Under the pieces are notes generated by a model, which was given only the letters and a program-made list of their open reading frames with translations, had not been told where the DNA came from and ran no database searches. A stretch of DNA of 64,000 bases from CALEAR01 sp035301485. Its GTDB lineage: Bacteria > Pseudomonadota > Gammaproteobacteria > Pseudomonadales > Alcanivoracaceae. Shown here in pieces: positions 8,851-17,298 of the stretch. Position 1 is the stretch's first letter. Each line of letters opens with the position of its first letter. The DNA is taken from contig DATGUF010000041.1 of assembly GCA_035301485.1 (NCBI GenBank), forward strand, positions 1-64,000. Direction: 5' to 3'. Made by a program: the position numbers and the translations under genes.

Positions 8851-10797
8851 TTATTCTTGCAGGGCTGGTAAGTCTCTAAAGTATTGTAATGCTTCAGGGT
8901 TTGCCAGCGCGCTTTGGTTTTTCACCTCACGGCCATGAATAACATCGCGCACTGCTAGCTCCACTGTTTTACCACTTAAAGTACGTGGGATATCAGGCAC
9001 AGCTATTACTACCGCAGGAACGTGGCGTGGCGATGCGCCTGTACGAATGCTCTGCCTAATATGCTGTAGCAATGCTTCATCTAGCTGTACGTCTTTTTCC
9101 AAGACAACAAACAGCACTACGCGTACATCACCTTGCCAGTTTTGGCCTACCACTACAGATTCTTTAATATCTTTAATCGCAGTGAGTTGACGGTAAATTT
9201 CTGCGGTACCGATACGCACACCGCCGGGATTAAGTACCGCATCGGCACGCCCGTGAATAACCAAGCTATCGTGTTCTTGATGGGCAATAAATTCTGCAAA
9301 ATCACCATGTGCCCAAATATTTTCAAAATGATCAAAGTACGCAGCTTGATAAAGGCTGCCATCCTCATCATTCCAAAAACCAATAGGCATAGAGGGGAAG
9401 GGTTGGCGGCACACTAGCTCGCCTTGGCCGCTAGTGAGAGGCTGTCCTTCATCATCAAATACGGCCACATCCATGCCTAAACCAATGCATTGTAAACTAC
9501 CTTTATATACAGGCAGCAATGGATTACCGAGGGCAAAGCACGACACAATATCTGTACCGCCAGAAATTGAGCTTACTTGCAGATCTTCCTTCACCTGCGC
9601 ATAGAGAAAATCAAAACTACTGTCTAAGAGGGGAGAACCCGTGGAGTAGAGCACGCGCAAGCGGCTCAGGTCGGCTTCTTGTTTCGGATAAAACTCATTT
9701 TGTTCTAGTGCTTGAACAAAACGGGCGCTCGTACCGAAATGGGTAACGCCTGTTTCTTCCGCTAATTTAAATTGCGCACCTAAATCCGGATAAGCAGGGC
9801 TGCCATCATAGAGCACTAGGGTTGCCCCCGTTTGCAAACCACCTACAAGCCAGTTCCACATCATCCATCCACAGGTGGTGTAATAATAGAGCACGTCATC
9901 TTGGCGAAGGTCACCATGCAGGCGGTGCTCTTTAGCATGTTGCAACAAGGTGCCGCCTGCGCCATGCATAATGCATTTAGGTTGGCCCGTCGTACCTGAC
10001 GAATAGAGAATTGAAAGAGGCGCGGTAAAGGATTGGCGCACAAACTCTGGTGCAGGCTTATCGTGCATTAACCAGTTTTGCCACAAGGTGGCACCCGCAA
10101 TAGTGTCTGTTTCTTGATGGCCAGGCACTTGGATTAAAAAGGGCACCTTTAAAGCATCTTGAACAGTGGCCACACGTTCACTGATATCTTGCCAACGGCC
10201 GTTGTAGCTATAACCATCGGTAACGATAAGCACTGTCGGGCTGATTTGGCCGAATCGATCCATCACCCCGGTGTAACCGAAATCTGGAGAACAAGAAGAC
10301 CAAACGGCACCAATCCAAGCGGTGCCTAAAGCTGCAATAATGGCTTCTGGCCCATTCGGCAACCAAGCTGCCACTCTATCTCCAGGCTGTACACCGGCAG
10401 CAATAAGGGCATTTGCCATTGCCGCGGCAGCCTCATAGAGCTCTGCGTAACTATAAGTAGTACGGGTGGCGTTTTCGTTGTAGCTAATGAGCGCAGGATG
10501 ATCATCGCGGCGCCATAGGAGGTTTTCAGCATAGTTCAGTTTGCAGGCTGGAAACCATCGATTAAATTGAAACTTCTCATGATGTTCGAGAGCTGGGGTA
10601 AGGCTACCTTCGTAGAGAATACCCGCTTGCTCAACCACTGCACGCCAAAAGTCTTCTTTGTTGCTGACAGACCATGCATGCAGATCTCTGTATAAGGGCA
10701 AAGAAACTTGATGGGTGGTTTCAATGTGCTGCCAAAACTGGCCGAGTTGGGTGTTTTTCTTGGCTTCTGGCGAAGGACGCCAAAGTGGCTGTGTCAT
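8851..10797 (-). CDS. aacS: acetoacetyl-CoA synthetase
   Basis: 648-residue adenylate-forming ligase that activates acetoacetate to acetoacetyl-CoA, feeding ketone bodies and butyrate-level acids into central metabolism. The ATP/AMP motif YSSGTTGQPK lies near residues 262-271, SGGTDI follows further on, and the catalytic lysine region is LSGKTVEL near the C-terminus. Length and the N-terminal WRPSPEAKKNTQ stretch agree with acetoacetate-CoA ligase rather than acetyl-CoA synthetase. ATG 10797 follows AAGGATGACAGC. Divergent from the kinase-like gene with about 160 bases between. A related acyl-CoA preference cannot be excluded. Confidence 0.9.
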   Translation of the reverse strand: MTQPLWRPSPEAKKNTQLGQFWQHIETTHQVSLPLYRDLHAWSVSNKEDFWRAVVEQAGILYEGSLTPALEHHEKFQFNRWFPACKLNYAENLLWRRDDHPALISYNENATRTTYSYAELYEAAAAMANALIAAGVQPGDRVAAWLPNGPEAIIAALGTAWIGAVWSSCSPDFGYTGVMDRFGQISPTVLIVTDGYSYNGRWQDISERVATVQDALKVPFLIQVPGHQETDTIAGATLWQNWLMHDKPAPEFVRQSFTAPLSILYSSGTTGQPKCIMHGAGGTLLQHAKEHRLHGDLRQDDVLYYYTTCGWMMWNWLVGGLQTGATLVLYDGSPAYPDLGAQFKLAEETGVTHFGTSARFVQALEQNEFYPKQEADLSRLRVLYSTGSPLLDSSFDFLYAQVKEDLQVSSISGGTDIVSCFALGNPLLPVYKGSLQCIGLGMDVAVFDDEGQPLTSGQGELVCRQPFPSMPIGFWNDEDGSLYQAAYFDHFENIWAHGDFAEFIAHQEHDSLVIHGRADAVLNPGGVRIGTAEIYRQLTAIKDIKESVVVGQNWQGDVRVVLFVVLEKDVQLDEALLQHIRQSIRTGASPRHVPAVVIAVPDIPRTLSGKTVELAVRDVIHGREVKNQSALANPEALQYFRDLPALQE

Positions 10798-10960
10798 GCT
10801 GTCATCCTTATTGTTTTATGCATAATGTTGCTATGCAGTAACCCTAGCGCAGCTTAACGTTAACGTAAAGCAAAGTTTTCTTCCAAGGTAAAACTTGGTG
10901 TGCAACTCCGGCAGTGGTAACGTAGGCACCTCCTGCCACAATGAAAAGGCTTCGTTATTT

Positions 10961-13204
10961 ATGGGTAAAAGAGACGTAAAAGTGCATAGTGGTGATTTGC
11001 ATTTTATTGTTGGTGAAGTAGACCCAAAAATTTTGCGTCATATAGACGGTGTGGCAGCGCGCAATTCCGCCGTAGCTAGCATCGTTTCTATTTCTATTTT
11101 TGCTGTGGTGGTTTTCAGCAGCGGCCTATATCAAAGCCTAGAAAATTTTGTGGTGGGATACGCCACAGTTCTGCTGCTCATTTCAGCTTTCCGCATATTT
11201 ATAGCCCTACGCTTCCGAGCTTTATACAGTGCAGGCCCAGCACGATGGCGGCAATTGTTTGCCTCAGGTATTTTAAGCCAGGCCTTACTATGGGGAAGTT
11301 TTAACGCGATCGTTGCTTATTTAGGCGGCCTAAGTTACGGCACCTTTTTGGCTACTTTGTATACGCTTGGTTCGTCAACGGCTATGGCCGGTGCTTGGAT
11401 GGCGGGCATTCGTTATCGTTTATTGTTTTTGTTTTTAATGCTCGCTCCCACAGCATTTGCTTTCTTTATTAGCCTAGAATGGCAGTTGGCGGTGGTGGGC
11501 GCTTTATTAGCCTTTTATGGCCTGTATTTAGTACGTTTTTATCGAGAGTTTCATGACACTTTTTGGCACGCCGTGGCACGCCGTCAGCGTCATAGCCATC
11601 AAGAACATTCTAAATTAGCGGATAACGAGAACCAGCTTAAAATATTGTCTCGCGTAACACGTGATTTACGCTCACCGCTAAATAGTTTGCTCGGAATGTT
11701 AGAGCTGCTTCATGAAACAGAAATGGATTCAGAGCAAAAGGAATACCATTTAGTAGCTGCACAATCCGGCCGATTAATGCTGATGCAGCTTAATAATGTA
11801 TTAGATTATAGCCAAATATTGTTAGGCAACATTGCTTTTGCCCCTTCGGATTTTGTTCTGCGTGAGCAATTAGAGCACTCAGTGGATGCTTATGGTTCCA
11901 TTGCTCAACGGCAAGGCTTAGAGCTTAGTGCCGTATTTGACACTCGTTTGCCGCGCCGAGTACGTGGTGACAAGCAGCGTATTGTGCAAGTTATTAATGG
12001 TTTGTTAGCGCACTCGATTAAATACGCAGACGAGGGGGAAGTGGTTATTACGGCGCATTTTGAGGAAGACAGTGCTTACGATGGCACGCTTGAAGTGGCT
12101 GTTAGCAATGAGAGCGAGGGCCTTTCTGCACAACAACTTGAAAAGCTATTCAGCCAAGAATGGTTTGATGATGCAGTGGAAGAGGTGACATCGCAATCAG
12201 GTTTGAACTTATTAGTAAGCCGCGGTTTAATTGAAGGCATGGGCGGTGCTTTGTTTGCAGGCAGCATCGATACAGGTTCGCAAGTGGGCTTTAGGTTGCC
12301 ATTACCCGCTCGGCCCGATATGTCTGAGCGCATGGAGTGGCGTCGCACCTTGCGGCACAAAGAGTTTGTGCTTGTGGGCAGTGCCCCTGGCGGCTTCACA
12401 GCCTTAGAAAACGAACTTCATGCGTTGGATATTAATACCTATGTGGCAGATGATTATAGCGATGCGTTGCAAGATCTACGCAGCGCAGCACGCGAGCAAA
12501 GGTTTAAGGATTTACTTGTTATCGACTTATGGCAAAACAAAGAAAAAGCATTGCGTTTGTGTGATAGCGTAATTGAAGATCCCGCCATTCAGGGGTGCCG
12601 CATCTTGTTACTCGGCTCAGTGGAGCAAGTAGGGTTAGAAAAAGTGCTATCACGCACACAAAATAGTTTGGTGCAAGTTTTAGCCAAGCCTATGCACCGC
12701 TCAGTGCTACGCGAAGTATTGGCGCGCTATTACGGTTTGCAATCTTTGTTGATAGAGGATGAGGTTTACCACGAAAGCACGTTAGAGCAGGAAAGAAAGA
12801 AGAAATTCCGCTTGCTGCTCATTGAGGATAATGAAGCAGATTTAGCCGTTACCAAAAGCATGCTGAACAAGTTAGGTTACGAGGTAACCTCTGTCAGCGA
12901 TCTAGAAGAAGCAATGGCGTTATTGTCACGTAAGCCGATCGATTTACTCCTCACAGAGCTTTACCTACAAAGCCGTTCTGTTTTGGATTGGGTGAAAGAA
13001 TTACGGCTCACCGAGGAAGAAATGGGCGCTGAACGGCTGGCTATTATAGCCTTAACCGCGGATACCACAGAGGGTATTCAGCCCAAGTGCTTGGCAGCAG
13101 GCATTGATGATTATATTGCTAAACCATTAGTGTTTGATCAGCTGGATGGCTTATTACGTTATTGGTTACCAGCAACTTATGAAGAGAGGAATATACAAAA
13201 GTGA
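10961..13204 (+). CDS. hybrid histidine-kinase-like protein with degenerate kinase and receiver domains
   Basis: Layout: about seven membrane segments (residues 30-180), HisKA-like helices, HATPase-like domain, then two receiver-like domains. The residues that carry phosphate are missing. The H-box reads VTRDLRSPLN, with arginine (codon 11660-11662) where the phospho-accepting histidine belongs. The N-box reads LLAHSIKYA, with histidine (12011-12013) for the essential asparagine, and the G1 box is NESEGL. Receiver 1 (about 12360-12730) has no acidic pair; receiver 2 (about 12810-13170) keeps the acidic pair and AKPL lysine but has glutamate (12956-12958, LLLTELYL) for the aspartate. Start ATG 10961 is preferred; a TTG at 10895 behind AAGG is the alternative. 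Followed by an overlapping TIP30-like gene. Confidence 0.8.
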   Translation: MGKRDVKVHSGDLHFIVGEVDPKILRHIDGVAARNSAVASIVSISIFAVVVFSSGLYQSLENFVVGYATVLLLISAFRIFIALRFRALYSAGPARWRQLFASGILSQALLWGSFNAIVAYLGGLSYGTFLATLYTLGSSTAMAGAWMAGIRYRLLFLFLMLAPTAFAFFISLEWQLAVVGALLAFYGLYLVRFYREFHDTFWHAVARRQRHSHQEHSKLADNENQLKILSRVTRDLRSPLNSLLGMLELLHETEMDSEQKEYHLVAAQSGRLMLMQLNNVLDYSQILLGNIAFAPSDFVLREQLEHSVDAYGSIAQRQGLELSAVFDTRLPRRVRGDKQRIVQVINGLLAHSIKYADEGEVVITAHFEEDSAYDGTLEVAVSNESEGLSAQQLEKLFSQEWFDDAVEEVTSQSGLNLLVSRGLIEGMGGALFAGSIDTGSQVGFRLPLPARPDMSERMEWRRTLRHKEFVLVGSAPGGFTALENELHALDINTYVADDYSDALQDLRSAAREQRFKDLLVIDLWQNKEKALRLCDSVIEDPAIQGCRILLLGSVEQVGLEKVLSRTQNSLVQVLAKPMHRSVLREVLARYYGLQSLLIEDEVYHESTLEQERKKKFRLLLIEDNEADLAVTKSMLNKLGYEVTSVSDLEEAMALLSRKPIDLLLTELYLQSRSVLDWVKELRLTEEEMGAERLAIIALTADTTEGIQPKCLAAGIDDYIAKPLVFDQLDGLLRYWLPATYEERNIQK

Positions 13205-13875
13205 AAGCTTTAGTGGTAGGCGCCACGGGGTTAATTGGTGCGCAATTGGTACAAGAACTGTTAGCCGATGATGCCTGGCAAGCTGTCACTGTGTTTGCCC
13301 GGCGCCCGCTACCGTTAGAACATGAAAAACTCACGGTGGTAGAAGTAGATTTTGCCCGTTTGTCAGATTACAGTGAATATTTCGCCGTGGATGCCGTATT
13401 TTCATGCTTGGGTACCACCTTAGCAAGTGCAGGCTCTAAAGCAGCATTTCGGGTTGTAGATTACGATTATAACTATCAATTAGCCGAATTGGCGGCACAG
13501 GAAAATGCCTCACACTTCTTATTGGTGTCGGCTTACGGGGCAAAGCAAAAATCTTTATTCTTTTATTCCCGAGTTAAGGGAGAGCTTGAGGCTGCCATTG
13601 TTTCTCTGCCGCTAGAAAGAGTGACGTTTATGCAGCCTTCACTGTTGCTGGGCCAACGTGAAGAGCGCCGTTTAGCAGAGCAAGCCGCAGGCCGTGTGGC
13701 AAATATAATAAGGCCTTTGTGGCGAAAAGCCAAAGCACCTTGGTGGCCAATAGAGGCCAATAATGTTGCCGTAGCCATGGCAAAAGCTGCTACAACACCT
13801 ATGCTTTATCGGGTTGAGCATTGGCAATACGCTGATATCATGGCGGCCGTTGATAACAATGAAAAGGAGAAATAG
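13201..13875 (+). CDS. NAD(P)-binding oxidoreductase, TIP30/HTATIP2-like atypical SDR
   Basis: Rossmann-fold protein of 224 residues. Nucleotide-binding GATGLIG at residues 8-14, FSCLGTT after the fourth strand, and a YSRVKGELE motif that supplies the Y-x3-K pair of short-chain dehydrogenases. It matches the atypical SDR group with human TIP30 and bacterial YbjT/Yfc-like members, whose substrates are mostly unknown. The GTG start at 13201 overlaps the stop of the kinase-like gene by 3 bases, and its own stop is 1 base before rraA, so the three genes are very likely one transcript. Confidence 0.8.
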   Translation: MKALVVGATGLIGAQLVQELLADDAWQAVTVFARRPLPLEHEKLTVVEVDFARLSDYSEYFAVDAVFSCLGTTLASAGSKAAFRVVDYDYNYQLAELAAQENASHFLLVSAYGAKQKSLFFYSRVKGELEAAIVSLPLERVTFMQPSLLLGQREERRLAEQAAGRVANIIRPLWRKAKAPWWPIEANNVAVAMAKAATTPMLYRVEHWQYADIMAAVDNNEKEK

Positions 13876-13876
13876 T

Positions 13877-14362
13877 GTGAGCTTTGTGACGTGTGATGTA
13901 AGTGATGAAAATGAAGATGCAGTAAGCGTAGTAACGGGGCTGCAGTGGCATAGTTATGGCGGCAAAAAAGCGTTTCATGGTGAAATCGTTACGGTGAAAT
14001 GCTTTGAAGATAATTCGCGTGTAAAAGAACATTTAGCCACACCTGGCAAGGGCAAAGTGCTCGTAGTTGATGGTGGCGGCTCATTACGTAACGCATTGAT
14101 TGGCGATATGATCGCTGCTAATGCTGCTGAAAATGATTGGGAGGGGATCTTAATTTACGGTGTTTGCCGTGATGTGGACGAACTCGCTAACATTGATTTA
14201 GGTGTTGTCACCCTAGGCTGTGTACCAATTAAAAGCGTGCGCCGTGGTGAAGGGCAGCTTAACATCCCAGTTACTTTTGGCGGGGTAGAGTTTGTACCAG
14301 GGCACCATGTGTATGTGGATAACAATGGCGTAGTGGTATCCAAAGATAACCTGCTCGCTTAA
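13877..14362 (+). CDS. rraA: RraA, ribonuclease E activity regulator A family
   Basis: 161-residue protein with the RraA signature VVDGGGSLRNALIGD and the following GVCRDVDEL. E. coli RraA binds RNase E and lowers mRNA turnover; relatives without a partner act as 4-hydroxy-4-methyl-2-oxoglutarate aldolases, and the length here fits the RraA branch. Start set at GTG 13877, placed 6 bases after AAGGAGA; an upstream in-frame ATG at 13814 lies inside the preceding gene. The frame ends in an inverted repeat. Confidence 0.9.
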   Translation: MSFVTCDVSDENEDAVSVVTGLQWHSYGGKKAFHGEIVTVKCFEDNSRVKEHLATPGKGKVLVVDGGGSLRNALIGDMIAANAAENDWEGILIYGVCRDVDELANIDLGVVTLGCVPIKSVRRGEGQLNIPVTFGGVEFVPGHHVYVDNNGVVVSKDNLLA

Positions 14363-14369
14363 TGCAATG

Positions 14370-14394
14370 GCGCCAGTGGCCACTACACTGGCGC
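14370..14394. terminator. inverted repeat between convergent rraA and FmdE-like genes
   Basis: Perfect 9-bp arms GCGCCAGTG (14370-14378) and CACTGGCGC (14386-14394) with a 7-base loop. Only a weak T stretch follows, so termination is plausible but not proven; the site lies 15 bases short of the convergent gene's stop. Confidence 0.5.
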
Positions 14395-14409
14395 TATTCG
14401 TATAACTAA

Positions 14410-15030
14410 CTAGCCTAGTACACGCACTTGTATGGTAGCAGGGTCGTCGGCTAACTCAGTGAGCAGCATAGCCACACGCTGCTGCCATGCGGTGGCAAAC
14501 ATAACTCGCTCTTCCTCGCTTGCAGTGCCTGTAATAGCTGCGCCCATATATTGGCGTTGGTGGGCATGAATGGGCGCTGTAGTGGGGTTAAATACCACAC
14601 TAACCGCTTTACCATTATCTATTCGCTTAAACAAAATACCGTTGTCGTTTTCCTCTCCTGCGGGGGCAAAGGCCATAAGGCCAGCGCGCTGAAAACGGCC
14701 AGCTAGCCCTTTAAATCCTCCCTCTGCTGTGGCGCCGGTAATTAACGTACATACCTGCGCGATAACGCCTGTTACACCCTCGGTAACGGGAGTGGGTAAA
14801 CGCACCGCAATATTGCCTCGCTCTGGAATGCTACCTGGATACAAGGCTTTTAAGGCGGCGCGAGTTGATAAATAAGCCCCAGCCACAGTAGGGCACGAAT
14901 GGCCTGCTAAGCGCACGGCGTCTGCATATTCATATTCGAATAAACCGTCATCGCTAGCACCTAAAAACTGTGCTAGGGCATCGCGCACGATGATGCGGGG
15001 CGCTTCGGCATAAAAATTAGGTAGTGACAT
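14410..15030 (-). CDS. FmdE-like protein of unknown function
   Basis: 206 residues with the motif RLAGHSCPTVAGAYL near residues 40-55, which resembles the GHxCPG metal-binding signature of the FmdE family (named after a formylmethanofuran dehydrogenase operon, though most bacterial members have no link to it). The middle holds a second Gly-rich stretch (TGATAEGGFKGL) and a His pair (HAHQRQY). Start set at ATG 15030 behind GAGAG; an upstream in-frame start at 15075 would add 15 residues with no ribosome site. No function can be given. It stands alone between rraA and mdh. Confidence 0.65.
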   Translation of the reverse strand: MSLPNFYAEAPRIIVRDALAQFLGASDDGLFEYEYADAVRLAGHSCPTVAGAYLSTRAALKALYPGSIPERGNIAVRLPTPVTEGVTGVIAQVCTLITGATAEGGFKGLAGRFQRAGLMAFAPAGEENDNGILFKRIDNGKAVSVVFNPTTAPIHAHQRQYMGAAITGTASEEERVMFATAWQQRVAMLLTELADDPATIQVRVLG

Positions 15031-15128
15031 AATGCTCTCTACGAGTAGGTATGAAGAGTGTTCAATATAGAGCACAGCAAACGATTAAGATTTGATTTAA
15101 ATTAACGCTTTGCTTTTATTTAGAGCAT

Positions 15129-15153
15129 AAAAAAAGGGCCCGTAAGGGCCCTT
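15129..15153 (-). terminator. Rho-independent terminator after mdh
   Basis: Stem AAGGGCCC (15134-15141) / GGGCCCTT (15146-15153) with loop GTAA; on the minus strand it is followed by a run of seven T. Confidence 0.85.
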
Positions 15154-15170
15154 CAGGCAGAAGCACATAC

Positions 15171-16151
15171 TTATGGGAGTAAGTGCTGTACTGCGTCTCT
15201 TTCTTCAATAAGCTCTTGCTCAGTGGTATCCATACGAGCTTGGGAAAACTCATTGATGTCTAAGCCTTGTACAATTTCCCAGTCGCCGTTTTTGCAAACG
15301 CATGGGAAGGAGTAAATAAGGCCTTCGGTAACACCATAAGAACCGTCGCTGTAAACACCCATAGACACCCAGTCGCCTTCTTCGCTACCTAATGCCCATG
15401 AACGCATGTGGTCCACAGCAGAAGAGGCTGCTGAAGCAGCTGAGGAAGCGCCACGTGCTTTAATAATAGCTGCGCCACGTTGTTGCACTTCAGGAATGTA
15501 AGTGTTTTCGTACCAATCTTGCTCCACTAAGTCCACAGCGGTTTTGCCGTCAACTTTAGCGTGGTGCAGATCGGGGTACTGCGTAGCAGAGTGGTTGCCC
15601 CAGATAGTCATGTTAGTAATGTTGTTCACTGTTGTGCCGAGCTTGTTTGCTAACTGTGCTAAGCCACGGTTGTGGTCTAAGCGTGTCATGGCAGTGAACT
15701 GACGTGGGTTAATATTAGGAGCATTACGCTGTGCAATAAGAGCGTTTGTGTTAGCAGGGTTACCCACCACTAATACTTTAATGTTCGGGTTAGCCACTTC
15801 GTTAATAGCTTTACCTTGTGCAGAGAAAATCGCTGCGTTAGCTTCTAGGAGGTCTTTGCGCTCCATACCGGGCCCACGTGGACGTGCACCTACTAAAAGT
15901 GCGTATTCTGCATCTTTAAAGGCCACTTTTGCATCATCGGTTTGTACAATGCCAGCTAATAGCGGGAATGCGCAGTCTTCTAGTTCCATAGCCACGCCTT
16001 TCAGCGCTTCTAGCGCTGGAGTAATTTCTAGCAACTGTAGAATGACGGGCTGATCTTTGCCTAGCATATCGCCAGACGCGATGCGGAATAGTAAAGAATA
16101 GCTAATTTGACCGGCGGCACCGGTGACCGCTACACGTACGGGTGCTTTCAT
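15171..16151 (-). CDS. mdh: malate dehydrogenase
   Basis: NAD-dependent malate dehydrogenase of 326 residues, the usual length of the lactate/malate superfamily group found in many proteobacteria other than E. coli. N-terminal VTGAAGQISYSLLFRI is the dinucleotide-binding loop, GARPRGPGMERKDLL holds the mobile-loop arginines, TRLDHNR the second substrate arginine and IWGNHSATQYPD the catalytic histidine. Start ATG 16151 follows AAGGAGATATTTAC; a possible start at 16199 would add 16 residues upstream of the conserved N-terminus. It catalyses malate to oxaloacetate in the TCA and glyoxylate cycles. The 5' leader carries three inverted repeats. Confidence 0.95.
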   Translation of the reverse strand: MKAPVRVAVTGAAGQISYSLLFRIASGDMLGKDQPVILQLLEITPALEALKGVAMELEDCAFPLLAGIVQTDDAKVAFKDAEYALLVGARPRGPGMERKDLLEANAAIFSAQGKAINEVANPNIKVLVVGNPANTNALIAQRNAPNINPRQFTAMTRLDHNRGLAQLANKLGTTVNNITNMTIWGNHSATQYPDLHHAKVDGKTAVDLVEQDWYENTYIPEVQQRGAAIIKARGASSAASAASSAVDHMRSWALGSEEGDWVSMGVYSDGSYGVTEGLIYSFPCVCKNGDWEIVQGLDINEFSQARMDTTEQELIEERDAVQHLLP

Positions 16152-16201
16152 GTAAATATCTCCTTGATCGCCAAGTTGGGCGGGTGTTATTGGAGTCACT
16201 T

Positions 16202-16230
16202 ACTTGGTTTACAGTAATGGTAAACCAAGT
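16202..16230. promoter_or_regulatory. 11-bp perfect inverted repeat in the mdh leader
   Basis: Arms ACTTGGTTTAC (16202-16212) and GTAAACCAAGT (16220-16230), 7-base spacer, about 50 bases ahead of the mdh start codon on the minus strand. No T-run follows. It may be an operator or a hairpin in the mRNA leader. Confidence 0.55.
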
Positions 16231-16237
16231 TCTCGTT

Positions 16238-16262
16238 GGTTCTTTTTGTTATCACAAGAACC
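16238..16262. promoter_or_regulatory. 7-bp inverted repeat in the mdh leader
   Basis: Arms GGTTCTT (16238-16244) and AAGAACC (16256-16262) with an 11-base spacer. Second of three inverted repeats upstream of mdh. Confidence 0.35.
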
Positions 16263-16301
16263 AGTATTCAATGAAGTGAGTTAATCACATTGCTCACATT
16301 C

Positions 16302-16330
16302 GGCGCTGTGATTGTAGTGCAGACAGCGCC
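16302..16330. promoter_or_regulatory. 8-bp inverted repeat in the mdh leader
   Basis: Arms GGCGCTGT (16302-16309) and ACAGCGCC (16323-16330) with a 13-base spacer. It could end transcripts of the upstream isomerase gene or be part of a structured mdh leader. An A/T-rich stretch at 16440-16475 may hold the mdh promoter. Confidence 0.4.
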
Positions 16331-16476
16331 TAAGGTCACGGGGGTAGAGAAAAAACTCATTTAAAACTAGCAATGTTCTCTTTTAAAAGGCTTAAAACCT
16401 TGAAATGTTGGCATATTTAAAAAGAATTAAGTTTTAGCGCCCCCGCTAATTTATAATATATTTAAAAATAATTGGG

Positions 16477-17070
16477 CTAAGCAGGGGTTAGAAGTTTTTC
16501 AATACTAGCTAAACGGTCAGCTCCCCAGTACATCTCTCCATCAATAATGAAAGAGGGCGCCCCAAAAATTCCAAGCTCCAGCGCCTTGTCTGTTGCCTCA
16601 ATTAATAGCTGTTTGTTTTCAGGTGTAGCTATATCTGCTGCAAACTGTTGTGCATCAATGCCCAGTTCAGCTAATACCTCTGCAATAGCTGCCTGTTCGC
16701 CCATAGGTTTACCATCGGCAAAAATGGCATCAAACATGGCGTTTATATAGGGCATGAATTTTTCTGGCTGTGTAGCTTGTAACACCATCGCACCACGCAT
16801 AAGTGGCAGCGAGTTAATAGGGAAGTGCGGGCTTATCTGAAACTTTATGTTGAGTTGCTTAGCAGAGCGCTGCAAATCGTGGTGTAAATAGCGGCCTTTT
16901 GCAGGCACAGAAATAGGGGGTTTGTTGTTTGTGGCTTTGAAAACGCCACCTAGCAGCATGGGGCGCCAAACTACGTCTACCTTATATTTCTGTTGAAGTG
17001 CTGGCAGCTGCTTGTGCGCTAAATAGGCGTAAGGGCTACTAAGGTCAAAATAAAACTCTAGCTTTTTCAT
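16477..17070 (-). CDS. DsbA-family thioredoxin-fold protein, 2-hydroxychromene-2-carboxylate isomerase-like
   Basis: 197 residues of the kappa-class GST/HCCA isomerase family. The N-terminal FYFDLSSPYAYLAHKQLP has a serine in place of the CxxC motif of true DsbA, as expected for the glutathione-dependent isomerases, and the C-terminus has GIFGAPSFIIDGEMYWG with the conserved cis-proline. Members isomerise aromatic degradation intermediates, but many lie outside such pathways and no aromatic genes occur here. ATG 17070 follows AAGGA by 6 bases. It is divergent from the prp operon and shares its 267-base intergenic region, so the prp regulator may also affect it. Confidence 0.8.
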   Translation of the reverse strand: MKKLEFYFDLSSPYAYLAHKQLPALQQKYKVDVVWRPMLLGGVFKATNNKPPISVPAKGRYLHHDLQRSAKQLNIKFQISPHFPINSLPLMRGAMVLQATQPEKFMPYINAMFDAIFADGKPMGEQAAIAEVLAELGIDAQQFAADIATPENKQLLIEATDKALELGIFGAPSFIIDGEMYWGADRLASIEKLLTPA

Positions 17071-17202
17071 TGGTGGTCCTTAAAAGACGGTCAGTGTCAG
17101 AATAGCTAAGCTAATACATTCTTTTTGTTGTTGATGAATGCTCAGTCATGCTAAGCGGCGTGCGAGAGAGGGTCAATATTTAAAATATGATAGTTTTTGC
17201 TA

Positions 17203-17218
17203 GGATTGTAAACAATCC
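17203..17218. promoter_or_regulatory. prp operator site 1 (GntR-type palindrome)
   Basis: Perfect palindrome GGATTGT-AA-ACAATCC, 7-bp arms around two central bases. The TTGTnnACAA core is of the kind bound by FCD-type GntR regulators, and the adjacent gene encodes one. Confidence 0.7.
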
Positions 17219-17233
17219 AACGCAATCCACCGA

Positions 17234-17249
17234 GGATTGTTTACAATCA
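17234..17249. promoter_or_regulatory. prp operator site 2 (GntR-type palindrome)
   Basis: GGATTGT-TT-ACAATCA, one mismatch from a perfect 7-bp palindrome. Its centre is 31 bp from that of site 1, about three helical turns. A spare half-site CAATCC at 17223-17228 lies between them. Confidence 0.7.
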
Positions 17250-17298
17250 TGCTTGCATCAAGGGGTTTGCAGGGGTAAAGTTCGCTTAATCAAATAAT

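Noticed and set aside
16202..16330. mdh leader as a known riboswitch
   Set aside because: The stems do not match the conserved cores of the riboswitch classes I can recall; reported only as unexplained structure.
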